Source of the DNA: Trichoplax sp. H2
Lineage: Eukaryota > Placozoa > Uniplacotomia > Trichoplacea
Direction: 5' to 3'
DNA length: 64,000 nucleotides
Assembly (NCBI GenBank): GCA_003344405.1
Contig: NOWV01000156.1
Location: 62,001 to 126,000, forward strand
Both the position numbers and the translations under genes were made by a program. The stretch's first letter is position 1, and every line of letters starts with the position of its first letter. Shown piece by piece: positions 51,142 to 63,530 of the stretch. The notes beneath the pieces were generated by a model, which worked only from the letters and a program-made list of their open reading frames with translations, had not been told where the DNA came from and made no database searches.

Positions 51142-52305
51142 ATGGCGTCGCTAATTTGGAAGATTGCAAGCAAATTTTCAACGCCTATCAAGACTTTACC
51201 TAGGCTAACATTACCGATGCAATATCGTTGCTTAAATATCAATGTTATTCTCTGCAATGAATTTAGCGATGATATCTTCATCAACAATGTACTAGAAAAG
51301 ACAGGATTACAGCTGAAAAAATCGGTGGCCAAGAAATTACTCGCCAGCGGTAGTCGAGAATGGAGTTTGGACTACACTTGTGATAGCATACAATGTTTAC
51401 AATCGTTCGGTTTCCAGACCGCAGGGCTCAATAAAATATTTACCGTGTGGCCATTTATTGTAGGCATGGAGAAAAAACTATTAATTGAAAGAATTGAATT
51501 TTGGGGTAAGGAATATCTGGATATGGATTGGGTCCATAGTACAGCTGTTAAATTTCCACGCTTGTTAGCTTATGATGTGAAAAGCAATATCCTTCCCAAG
51601 ATCCATTATTTACATCACTTCTTTAAGAATGATGCTGCTGTCAAGCAAATTATTCGTAAATATCCCTACTTTTTAATCTCACGTAAAGGTACTATTGAAG
51701 AACGCATTAATTGTATCGCTGAAATTGGTATGAATCCTGCAACAGTATTGACATTGATTAAACGCCAACCTCGTCTTCTCTATGCGACTAGTAGTGGTTT
51801 CAGCTTTAAAATCGTTTGGCTGGAAAGGTTAGGTTTCGATCGTAGTGAAATTGTTAACCTATTACTACGTTATCCCTCCATCTTTGTCACCAATATCAAT
51901 AAATTAGAGGAAAAAGTACATTGGCTAGTTGAAGTAGGTTATGGTGGTGGTAGCCCACGTCGAATTATTTGGATCAATCCTCCATGCCTTGGTTATACTG
52001 TCGAGTCGATGAAAATCAAATTTGCCCTCTTACGTGATCATCTCAAGATCGATCTGGAACAAATTCATAACTGTCCATCTGCATTAGGCTACTCCACTAA
52101 ACGCTTATACAATAGAATAGCCTATCTTAAACATCTTCGCTTATGGGAAGGACCATATCAGCCTTCATTGGGCTCTTTTATAACTAAAAATGATCAAGAT
52201 TTTTGCAATTTAGTCGCTAAACGTCCTTACCAGCATTACATGAACTTTGTTGATTCGTTACCAGCTGATGAATTGACCGAAAAATTGTCAAATACATCCA
52301 TTTAG
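51142..52305 (+). CDS. mTERF-family mitochondrial protein, intronless
   Basis: A single open frame. An upstream in-frame ATG exists at 51118, but I prefer the one at 51142 (ACAACATGG), giving 387 residues. It opens with MASLIWKIASKFSTPIKTLP, a basic amphipathic mitochondrial presequence. Repeated mTERF motifs follow, each with the P-x-L type core: KFPRLLAY, KYPYFLIS, RQPRLLYA, RYPSIFVT, and CPSALGY near the end. The fold is a superhelix of three-helix repeats that binds double-stranded mitochondrial DNA or rRNA and controls transcription termination or ribosome assembly. The length fits MTERF1/MTERF2-type proteins, but I cannot place it in one subfamily. It is the only major gene here without introns, which could reflect retroposition (inference). 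Confidence 0.88.
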   Translation: MASLIWKIASKFSTPIKTLPRLTLPMQYRCLNINVILCNEFSDDIFINNVLEKTGLQLKKSVAKKLLASGSREWSLDYTCDSIQCLQSFGFQTAGLNKIFTVWPFIVGMEKKLLIERIEFWGKEYLDMDWVHSTAVKFPRLLAYDVKSNILPKIHYLHHFFKNDAAVKQIIRKYPYFLISRKGTIEERINCIAEIGMNPATVLTLIKRQPRLLYATSSGFSFKIVWLERLGFDRSEIVNLLLRYPSIFVTNINKLEEKVHWLVEVGYGGGSPRRIIWINPPCLGYTVESMKIKFALLRDHLKIDLEQIHNCPSALGYSTKRLYNRIAYLKHLRLWEGPYQPSLGSFITKNDQDFCNLVAKRPYQHYMNFVDSLPADELTEKLSNTSI

Positions 52306-54187
52306 CTTACTAACTGCAATCATGATATTCTAAATGTCCTGATGATAATCATTGTACTCTACTGCATTCTATATGACATGAGACATGGTCGCTTTTGTGA
52401 TATAACATGTAGCCTAGCTCTCATCAAGTCATTACATGCTACAGAATATATTGATAATGAATGAATTAATAGAATCCTAGTTTTCTTACTGTACATACTC
52501 GCTATGATATATAATTTGAAATGATACAGAATAGAGCATGTACTGGTTGTACTCGATGTCCTCGTACTTTACTACTGTATAGACCTTGTTATCAACATAG
52601 AAATGTAAACATTATTACTACCTTCAAAGGAAGCCAAGTAAAATTCTTATTACTATTATCGTTACTGCAGCTTGAAGGGAGTTATTACAATTACAAGTAT
52701 AACATCCGAAAAAAAGATTCAACCCATGCTAAATGTAGTAAATTTGCTATGATATAGAGAATCATCTCTTTGGAAAATGAATAGGACAGAATGATAGTTT
52801 CCATGTTCATTTTCTTACTTTCTTCTTGTTCAGTACGATCAATTAACCAACTATCCATTTGCTAGTCTACCTTGTCTGGCGCATACGCATCAACATGACC
52901 TGCATTCCTATCATACAAGACCGTAGTAGTTGCATGATGGTTTTCATTATGTTATCAATAAAATCACAATATAAATAATTATTTCACATCATTTTTATTG
53001 TCATTTTTTCTCGCTAGTGCAAATAATATATGCGGCAATAGTTATTATCTATATCAACGATCGCAACATCATTTGAAAAAGTTTTAATTCTAAATAAAGC
53101 AATTCCTTATTGTGGAGTATCTTATAGCCTCCATTAGAATTTATCATATTAGCAAGCAACATGGATTCGTTACATTATTGCAAAAGAAAATAATCCTGTT
53201 TGACTAAGGAAACGTAATAACTATTATTACACCATAAAGCTAAAAAATATGAATTCGATCATTTCTACGGTAACATTATAGTGAAAGCAGATACAGCCTT
53301 TTCAAAGCTATTTATAAATAAACAGCCGTCCTATATCAATACGTACGTCGTCACATGTACTATAAGCAAAAGTTATGATGGTTACTATATCATTTCTGCA
53401 TGTAATCATTAATCAATCCATTACTGTAAATTACATATTCGTATGTAGATATATATATATATATATATGCAAATAGTGAAAGCAAATGCAGCACCAATAT
53501 ATTATACGTGTATTGCTTCTATTTGCACCACATTCCTTGTATAGTCATAAAATGAAAAGACATATAATTTCTTTTACAAGACAAAATGGTCTCCATTAAA
53601 AAGAGAATATCCAAAAAGCAAGCTATGACTCCATGATGATAACATCATTAATCATACTAACAAATCCATGATAGACAAAATACATCCATACTAACATCTT
53701 CAACCAATTGTGAGTGATAGCAAATGACAGCCTAGTATTTTAAATCTGCTCTCTAAATATGTTTCAGCAATATTGATCAGCTTTCTTTCAAGTATTATAA
53801 TATCAAATTCTGTGTTGCAATGAAATAAAGCGCAACTTCAAAGGCATTACACAGGATCAGATTTTCTCTTTTTAAAATAAAATGGGCAAAATCACATAAC
53901 TATTAATCTCAAGTCCTTAAGATAATTGAAGCAAATGAAAGATTTAGCAATGAAAAAATATCTTTTTGTACAAGTAAAAATATTATTTTGTTCTGTAACA
54001 AACCGTCACTTCTTGCAAAGACTTATTTAGATGAATACAGCAAGCCCCACTGAAGTAAGGTAAATACTTATCTAGCTCTGGTAAAACAATTTCATAAACA
54101 TAATTTATAATTTACAAATAAGTCGCATCGAAAATCCTAGCGAACGCTAAGTGGCGATGAGATATTCTTCAATAATGCGTTTCTTCA
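52306..54187. other. Convergent intergenic region
   Basis: AT-rich, between the mTERF gene and the 3' end of TBC1D9. It holds an (AT)n run at 53449-53468 and no supported gene; the 78-codon frame at 52521-52757 has no domain and looks like chance. Confidence 0.5.
52957..52962 (+). terminator. Candidate poly(A) signal of the mTERF gene
   Basis: AATAAA about 650 bases after the stop codon. The distance is long for a compact genome, so an unseen variant signal closer to the gene is possible. Confidence 0.3.
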
Positions 54188-54193
54188 TTTATT
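54188..54193 (-). terminator. AATAAA overlapping the TBC1D9 stop codon
   Basis: The minus strand reads TAATAAATG at the end of the coding sequence, so the stop codon TAA shares bases with an AATAAA hexamer. If it is used, the 3' untranslated region would be only some 10-30 bases; an alternative signal further left is possible. Confidence 0.35.
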
Positions 54194-57100
54194 AAACAAC
54201 AGCAGACGAGTTTGTACCCGCAGCTTCAGTTAACTGCCCAGCGCGAGATTTTGCAGATAGCAGATCAAGTTCAAATGTTTCTTCAAAATAATCGTGCAGC
54301 TCTTCATTATCTAAAATGGTAGCGTATATTTGATCGAATGTTACATTCCAAGCACTGGGCGGATCAATATGCCCACCACGCTTCGCCGATCCAGAAGCAT
54401 TTTCGTCTCTCCTATCATTACCAGTTTCAGATTCCATCTCAACATCTGTATCCACTTTACTAGATAAATCTAACGTTGAACCAAATTTCTTTTTGTTTCC
54501 AACATCTAAAATAAGTGCACCACATTTCGCAACAGCTGGGCAGAGTTTGTGTTCATTGCTCGTTTCATGAAATAATCCAAACATGGTTTTCCATAGCTGA
54601 ATAAATTGAGCCTACCAAGTACAATGCACGAAAAAGAACGAAATCTTAGTACAGGATTAATTGAACTGAAAAATAATTCGCATAATATACAGTACATTGT
54701 ACGGTTACTAGTTCGTAGGCAATCAAGGTACCTGACTCATTAGAGGCAATTTTCGCTCTTGTTCGTATTGCCTCTTTTTCTTATATTTCAAGAAATAAGA
54801 TAAATTTTGAGATAATTGAGAAGATGAGTCTGCTGATTGTTTGAAATTAGCGCCACTGTCAGTACTTGTTTTATCGTCTTTACAACTTTCGTTTTCACTA
54901 TCGTCTCCATCGTATTCTTCTATTGGAGTTACTTTTTCTGTAGAAGTGTTATTAATTTCAATTCCATCTTCAGATAATACAGGTTGCACATGCATCCTGT
55001 ATAGGAAAGATAATTTCTCTTTGATAGTTCCACGACATATAACACCGAGTCCCCAAGCAAAATCTCTGAATGTAATCATACCACGTTTGTCGTCGTCTAA
55101 AACCTACATTGATATTGCAAAATGTTATCAGGTCACATAGATTGACATCAATTACACTTGCATGTATCTTAGTAATTGAGACAAGACCTTAAAAATTCGA
55201 TTAGCGACTACTTCATCCCTATCACCAGTACCATTTTGAAGATTATTAGTCCATGGTGACAGACAAAAATATAACGCTTTAAACTGTTCCTTATCAATAG
55301 TGTGCTCATTCCTTTCGTATGTATGACCTTTTGATGTTTCTTTCTTGTCTTTACTGATAGCAGAACCCCAGTAAGCGTTCTGTAAATGTCCTTCCTACAA
55401 TTATTCACCCAGTCATTCAATTATAAGCTTGAATGAAAGTATAGCGCCAAAATCAAACATAAAAAATTACCTTAAATAAAGCATACATGTCTTCTAATTC
55501 GTGGTTTTCAAATAAAGTATCAGCAGCAACGCTTCGAACAACATTTTTCTTTGCGTTATCTTCAAGTTTCTAAAGGAATATATTTGTGTCAATGATTACA
55601 TCAATTGTAACCTACATTTCTCAAAATTGATTATTTATTTTATTTTTACCTGTACAACTTTTAAGCGAAGAGAATTACGTAAACGATTTATTTTTAAATC
55701 AGAGATATTACCAAATTTTTCGTATGAATCTCGAATAAGATCTGATACTTCTACCGTCTAACACATTGATGATAGGTTACAGATTTAGTCAAAGTTAAAA
55801 TTGAAATGGAAACAAATTAATTATTTACAATCAAGAGGAAAATTACCTTGCGGTGCTCTAAATATCCTTTGGCCGAGGCCGAATGTTTCTTAGTTACAGT
55901 CATAATACTATCGCGGTTGGTTACACTATCTAAATACTGGCTCAATATTGTCATTGCTTCTCCATCATCAAATACTGACATCAACTCCATTTTATTAGCA
56001 TCCAAAACGGCTAAAGCAATTTGAAAGATAACCTAATGTATATTGAGAATGATACATGTATAATTAGATATAGAAACAATCTATTGTGCTAACCATCATA
56101 AATATAATAGAATTTATGAAATATTTTTTTTACAAACCTTAGCGCCATCGTAAAAAAAGCAATCAATTATTCTTACCGCACTACTAAAAGGCATGACACT
56201 ATACAAATAAAATTAATGTCAATTTCATCGTAAACTCTCTGCTTGTGTAAAATTATCATACTACTTTTTAGCGCTTTATAAACCAACCTGACAAAAATTG
56301 TTAGAAACCAAGATAAACTAATCATATCTAAGATGCCTAGTTTTTTTAAATGTTCATAAATGTCCGGTAAATACACGCGAGTAAGCTCTTCAAATACAGC
56401 TAAAGGAGTGATGAGAAAGTGGTCAAAACTATTTCGTACAGAATTCAAAGACGGTTACATAAATATTTATTGCAGTAGGCAAAACAGGTTATACGTACCC
56501 TGGTCAACTAAAGCTCCAACGACACGTGTATTATAGTAATCAGGGAGTAAGCGTTCACAGATAGCAACCATAAGCCAGAATGATTCTTCTTCTTTGGCAT
56601 ATAACAGCAGAACGGAAGCAACAATGTTCATGGCTTGGCAGTAACCTTGTTTAGGTGAAAAAAAGAAGGTATACACTGATTGATATGATATTTTATTGGG
56701 GCGAATAATTATAAGCTACACACCTATTGTGGGATTTCTCCATGCATAAGCAGTTAATACGCGTCGGAGTGCAGCAATACCGACATCCGATTGAAAGGCT
56801 GGATGTTCCGGAAGGGATCTTTAGAAATAAGTAATAAAAGTGCATCTTTTAGTTGATATACCTTACGCGTAAATTATAGACTTGAAAAAATAATTATGTT
56901 CTATTTGAGAATATTTGATTTATAGGTTTAATTGATTGCTAATCGATCACAATACACTTGATAGCAAATACGAATCTATAGTCGATAACTGCACTACCTA
57001 TGTAAATCTCGTTCTATCTCTTCAGTGGCAATTGTCGCCTTTCCAGCGCATTCATCGACAATTTTCTTATAATAATTGGGATGAATGGCGTGCTGTTGTG

Positions 57101-60100
57101 TTATAGAAAATTACTGACGTTAATATCTAATACTATATATATACACAAATATAAAAACGTTCCTTAATCTTGAGAACCTACTTCATTGATTGCACCGGAA
57201 AACAGTAACCATATCTCTGATCGTAAAGAATCTGGGATGCCCTTCGTAATAAGTTCTCTAGTTTTAGAAGTTCTGTACATGCAAACTCCTCTGTAATGGT
57301 ACGAATGATAGAAAAAGGGATCTTAAATATCTAAAGCAGCTCAACTATTACTATCTGTTCTCCATTTTACTAACCGGCCATACTCTGCGAAGTGAAGCAT
57401 CCAAACATGTTCCTTCATAGACTCCTTGACGGGCGGGGCTGAGTAACCTGTTGTAAATACTTTTGCTAAAGGGTCGGCATAAGTTCCCGCATTTTTGCTC
57501 ATAGTTTTAGGACTATCTTCTGGTTGTGTGAACGTAATTGGTGTTTTGATATCATCGCTACCATCCTCATCGTTGATAATATCAGCCTCTTCTAGCTTAT
57601 CATCGCTGTCAATCCTTGATAACTTAACATTGTCATCATTTTTTCGGAAACGCACACTCATTACGTCTAACGGACCATCTTCCTTGACTTTTTCGCTCGT
57701 TGTTAAGTGCATGTTAGCGATGGTATTTTCTAAATCACCTATCGTTTTACGATCTCCAGGAATTCTATTTTACACCAAAAAATATCTGCTTTAAGTATGT
57801 CTATTTTGTTCGTCAAATTTTAGTAAGTTTAGTGATCGCATAGAAAGTACTGTAAAAGGGTTTACTGACGTGGTTGTGGATGGAATACGGGCCAAAAAGT
57901 CCGATATCCTCCCAGTTATTAAGCTTCTATCTTTTAGCATTCCAAATAAAAAGGACATCTACCATGCAAAATTAATTTAAGCAAGAAATTACATGGCTAT
58001 CAGTTATAATACAGGTACAATAATTGACTTTTACCTTGCTCTTTGTCGTAATATGTAAGGCACTAGGAGCAACCGACTGGCCGTCTACTTTCTCAACCAC
58101 AGTTATTTCTCTCATCGGTATTACAATTTTACAAAAATCAGGATTTTGCTATAATAAATAATAGGTCATAATATTGATTCATGTAAGATATATCAATAGA
58201 AGCATTTATCGTATGACTGACATCCTACGCAATAACTTACTTTGGTAATATAGCAAAGATAGTTTAAAGAACAATGTAGTGTTCCCCAAATATTCGTTTT
58301 TAAATAAGGAAGCCAAGCTGTACAGTCAGCAACACCATCTAACATCTCATCTGATGGAAGAGTAAAGGTATGCCTGAAATAGATGGTATTGCCATAAGTT
58401 TATCACGTGTCATGTTTCTATCGCAATGTATTATACATTCTATCTATCTAAATCATAGTTATTAACCTATAGTGTTCAGATCTAGCACGAACATCCAATT
58501 CTCTCATTAATGTTGATGCCTTCTTTCTGCCATAAGACAAAGCGTTCAAGCTACTGTTTTGCCATTAAAAAAGTCATCCAATGGTATTAGTAAAATTAAG
58601 TCGATCAACAGCTCTAAGCTACTGTATCATGAATTGATCTTATTACAGCTGCATTCAAAATATTAACATTGCTCACTTTAGAGTTTTATCTTCACTATCA
58701 TCAGTAGATAGAAGCCTATAAAAAGAAGATTGTTTATCAATCTAACCTTGATACGGTCTAGCGATATAAATCTAATTGTGAATTAACAATTTTACTATGA
58801 AAGTATCCAATACTATAAACGAATCACAGAATACCTACTTTTTCATAGCTAAATTAGCTAGTTGTTCCATTAAGCGTAACGTTTCATTGGGATGCAGCAA
58901 AAAAGAAAAATAGCACTAACAAAACATAAGGATATCGGTTACATTCTATACAATACTCAACTAATCAAGTATTCACTCTGGTGCTTTACTACATCCATTA
59001 TTATGTAGGTCACCATTCCTAACTAGCTAAATTAATTTAAATGATCGTACCACTTTGTCTCTCGTTACTACTTTTACAGAATCGCGTAGAACCATATTGT
59101 TGTTCTTGGTTATTTTCTAGAATCATAAATTGCAAATTAATAGGAATTAATTGTGATATTCACTTCAATTTGAAAAAATAGCTGCAAGCTTTCCATACCA
59201 CCACATCGGTCCATCTAATAACAACTCTAGCTTCTTTACCCATTAGAAATGAATAAAAACTAAGATGATTAATTGATAAATAAAGCCACCCTTGGCGGGG
59301 AACTTTTCCTTTCCAGTAGCTACATGAGTAATCTGATTTCGATACGTAATCAATCACGATATGGAATAAGACAAGAAATGAAAGAAATATTGTATATACA
59401 TTAGCATGATAACAGTGAGGTAAGAATTAGTTATCATTTTATTTGTAGATATGATATCGACCGCGAAGTACTCAATGCTTTAATCAATACATCGACCAAC
59501 ATCTTGATCAAAAATTATCTACCAATTATAATTACTAGATAGTAAAGTAAAAATTTTCAAATGATTTAACTTACAATTAACGAGCTTTTCTCCTTCAGGC
59601 ATACCAAACAATTTCCTAAATCTAATTACAGCAGCTCTAAATTTTACACTTTCAGAATCTGTAGCAGATAAAGAATTAGCCATTGATTACTAAAATGGAG
59701 ATGTCAGTTTACAATAGCGATTCTGTAATCGCCTAAATACACGTATACCGAAGTAAAGGAATTTAACATAGTATTTCAGCCATTAATAATCGATGTTTTA
59801 CAAATAAATAGTCTATCAATGAGAAGTGATTGTCGGCAAAAATAATATCTAATATCTGAATTAAATGAACTCTTAAAGGTATAAATTTATTATGAATATT
59901 ATCGTATTGTACTGACAACTGAAAAAAATGATTCTTATCCTGTAGCGTAACCATGTTAAATTGTAACCACAGTTATTGATTTTACGTAGATATACTTACC
60001 CTCAGCAGAAGATTCGGTTGGATCAGCTTCATTCGCAATTAGACTTTCTATTTTAGCGCAGGTAAATTCTCTAGCATCATCGCCGTTATCGAAGGTTTCT

Positions 60101-60660
60101 GTACGATAAGAATACAATCAGATCGACCGATCACAAGATTATGATTAAGATATATTGCAAATGATGGAAACTATCCAAAATGAGCGTAGTAAGCGAGTAT
60201 CATGGCGACTCCAATAAATAAGAACAGCAAGGAAAGGAAGAGTAAACTAGCACGATGGCTAGTAAGAAATAGCTTATTATCACTTTCAATAAGGATATCA
60301 AGGATGAAAAGTTCAGTAGCGTTAAAGTAGTTTAATATCAAGATATTCCTTCTCGCTTTTATGATCCGACATATTTTTATTATTACTCGTAGGAAATACT
60401 GTGGTGCTAAGAAGATTTCTAGCATATGCGTCCAATCGTCTCATCCTATCGGTAACAGATTCAATGGTTCGCTACATAGCGGTACATTTTTAAAATGTAT
60501 TAAACATTGAAATTTTTAAGAGAATGGCGTCCAGAATAAAAATGGTTTCATCAGATTGATATTTAATCCAATCAGTAATTACCTAAAGTTGGAAGTAAAT
60601 TTTCTTCCAGCCACAGCCAATGCTCCATAATTTCTTCACGAGTTAATCCAGCAGCAATAA
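54192..60660 (-). CDS. TBC1D9: TBC1D9-like RabGAP (GRAM, TBC, EF-hand)
   Basis: More than 20 short exons; the N-terminal exon before 60660 is unresolved. Order from the N-terminus: [18 protein letters not shown] (60660-60590); an acidic exon at 60.0-60.1 kb; [12 protein letters not shown] (59.6 kb) and [20 protein letters not shown] (59.3 kb), first GRAM domain; [13 protein letters not shown] (58.9 kb); second GRAM at 58.0-58.4 kb; an acidic linker; then the TBC domain at 56.1-57.3 kb. The TBC arginine finger (IERDLHR, near 57010) and glutamine finger (GYCQAMN, near 56640) are both present, so catalytic Rab GTPase activation is expected. [18 protein letters not shown] is nearly identical to human TBC1D9. 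An EF-hand-like segment ([13 protein letters not shown]) sits at about 55.1 kb with weak calcium ligands. It resembles TBC1D9/TBC1D9B equally. C-terminus [13 protein letters not shown] matches the family. Confidence 0.9.
60171..60425 (-). other. Hydrophobic frame inside a TBC1D9 intron
   Basis: An 84-codon minus-strand frame ends in a strong membrane helix ([20 protein letters not shown]). It lies between two TBC1D9 exons (60.1 and 60.6 kb) on the same strand. Not recognised; may be chance, or part of an alternative transcript. Confidence 0.15.
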
Positions 60661-61779
60661 CTATTAAGTCAAGCAAAGTAGAACACAATTAGTCTGATTA
60701 AGCGAACAAGAGCCATCATCATACCTGTAATAGCCTAAATTACATTACAACGGATAAGAGATTGCAAATTTATAGGCTTACAGGATGACAACAATAGCAT
60801 CCCCAAAATAAGATCAACGTGTTTTCCATTAATTTAATTAATAAAGTATTTGGAAAATAAAAGCTTTCTATCCTAATCGATTGTACTTTGCTGCTATTCT
60901 TTAGGTCAATAATTGATAGAATTACAGTCATTCATTATTGATATTTGAATGGCTATCGAGTCAACAACTATTTTCTTCTACTGTTGCTCTAGTTTGAAAG
61001 GATATTTTACATGCAGTATAGTAGATATTTTTCACTTTTACTGGAATTTTTGTATCCATATACTGTATCGATAGCAAATGAATAACTATGCGGTTCTCGA
61101 TGCAACGATAATCATTTTTTCCCTTCCTAGTGGAAATCGCTGACATGAGCTGAAAATGACCGAGGACAATTTGTTGAAGTTCAGAAAATTCCTTAGTAGA
61201 CGATTACAGTTTAGTATTTTATCGTTAGCGCTAAAGATCGCTAAGCCTTGTCGTAGAATAAGATGGTATCATCGCAGATCTCTTGTCTATTAGTAATAGC
61301 ATTCAATGAACGACTTGGCGACAATTAGAATAGTCTATGTGCATCATTAATCCATTTAGTAGAATGGCGTCATCGCATAGCAATCATTTGTAGCTCTTGA
61401 GGACTTTTCTTCCTCTATCCTAAGATTTCACTCCTATTCTGAATAACACTCGTGTATTATTTGAATCAATCCATCATGGTTGTTGATGATTTTCTTCATC
61501 AATTAGAAATACTACTAATCTATTGGCATTATTTCTCACCTTGCATGCAAGAATGTCATTCTATATTCTATCGTCGATCACTATATCAATCATAGTCAAT
61601 TTGTACATGTAGACAGGTGCACAGTCAATATTATTGACCAAATTATTGGATATTCTGGTAATTAAGATTGAATGAAAGTCAATACCATTGCAAATAGAGA
61701 ATACAATCAATTGGATGCTAAACTGAATGGAGACTGATGATAATTACAGCATATAGATAGAATCAGTCCCATTAATGAT

Positions 61780-63530
61780 GTACTCTTCAATGGATCGATT
61801 TTTTCCAGCAAGTGATGATGTTAGTCAAGAAATGAGTTGATGTTACTGATCGATACTGGAATAGTTGTGGGATCTTTGGAAGCGGTGTCGTCTTTTCAAG
61901 GCATTTCAAGAACTTACTCGTCTTGGAGGATAGGATGCAGTGCTTTACTGAGAGCGAAAATGTCCCTCTTTCCTCCGACAAAATAGGGATACAACGATAA
62001 CAATATCCTATGTATCTACTATTCATGGATATTATTGAAATCGATTCTATTGTGGCCTTTTAAGTAAATAAATACAAGCAAAATAATGAATAGAGAGAGT
62101 AGAGTAAAAGAATTACAAATGAGATCAAAGAAGGGAATAATCAAGTTTCTATCTTTTGAGATATTGGATAGACTGTTGATTGAGAGTAGATTCAAGGTGG
62201 TCATACTTTGATCCAAGGGAAATGGGTTGCCATGCGCTAATGTAGACTACTGTAGGTTGTATTCGATCTATTCGTTTTAGACTTATCCTTGGCCTCGACC
62301 AAAGTGTCTTCAATGGGATATAGAGTAGTAAAAGGAAATGGATTGGACTTGTAGCAGGGTGTTGATTTTCACTTGAAAGTTACTGTCAAGGTTGATTTAG
62401 GAATCTTCCATGTTTGTTATTTGTTCAAGCTGATTTCGCAATTTGCCATAGTGGAAATATTGGAGGATAGGAGAATATTCATTCTTATCAAGATCCTCGA
62501 CCAAACATGATGTGGATCGCAACGACGACAGTATTGGGAAAAGTAGTCCATCATGTCCATGATAATAATACTACTAAATGTAGACATTTGTTTGATATCA
62601 ACATCGCCTAGGGTTACTTGATAGGGAATCTACAGTAAGTCGTTGGAGGATAGGGAAAGATTCATTTTTGTCCACATCTTGGACCAAATAGGATGGAGAC
62701 AGTATTGGGAAAAGTAGTCCATCATGTCCATGACAAAAATACTACTAAATGTAGACATTTGTTTGATATCAACATCGCCTAGGATTACTTGATAGGGAAT
62801 GTACTTTTTTAGATACAGCAAAGCCGATGTATCTACAGTAAGTCGTTGGAGGATAGGGAAAGATCCATTTTTGACATTTGTTTGATATCAACATCGCCTA
62901 GGGTTACTCGATAGGGAATGTACTTTTTTAGATACAGCAAAGCCGATGTATCTACAGTAAGTCGTTGGAGGATAGGGAAAGATCCATTTTTGACATTTGT
63001 TTGATATCAACATCGCCTAGGGTTACTCGATAGGGAATGTACTTTTTTAGATACAGCAAAGCCGATGTATCTACAGTAAGTCGTTGGAGGATAGGGAAAG
63101 ATCCATTTTTGTCCACATCTTGGACCAAATAGGATAGAGACAGTATTGGGAAAAGTGGTCCATCATATCCATGACAAAAATACTACTAAATGTAGACATT
63201 AGTTTGATATCAACATCGCCTAGGGTTACTTGATAGGGAATCTACTTTTTTAGATACAGCAAAGCCGATGTATCTACAGTAAGTTGTTGGAGGATAGGGA
63301 AAGATCCATTTTTGTCAACATCTTGGACCAAATAGGATAGAGACAGTATTGGGAAAAGTAGTCCATCATGTCCATGACAACAATACTAAATGCAGACATT
63401 CGTCTAATATATCCATAACATCAGGTTTCCTAGCCGATGCTTTGAGGATAGGAGAGTATCCATTGCTGTCAAGATTAGAGACCAAACATGATGTGGATAG
63501 CAAGGACTAGCGGCAAAAAAGAGTGCATGC
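61780..63530 (-). pseudogene. Decayed ankyrin-repeat-like sequence
   Basis: On the minus strand, several short frames read like ankyrin repeats: LDSNGYSPILKASARKPDVM (about 63.42-63.48 kb), DLDKNEYSPILQYFHYGKL (about 62.45-62.51 kb) and DKNGSFPILQRL in each tandem copy. The D-x-NG-x-(S/T)P-I-L core matches the ankyrin D-x-xGxTPLH start. Stops and frame changes separate them, and the internal tandem repeats have lengths that are not multiples of three. I read this as a broken ankyrin-repeat gene; an intact multi-exon gene with unusual exons is less likely. Confidence 0.45.
62624..63372. repeat. Tandem repeat, 119- and 203-bp units
   Basis: A block with the landmark gtaagtcgttggaggatagg recurs with the base before tcc/ttcattttt at 62660, 62863, 62982, 63101 and 63304, that is spacings of 203, 119, 119 and 203 bp. 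The long unit is the short one plus 84 bp (starting tccacatcttggaccaaata). Copies are nearly identical, so the array is recent. Both unit lengths leave remainder 2 on division by three, so the frame shifts at each copy. Confidence 0.9.
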
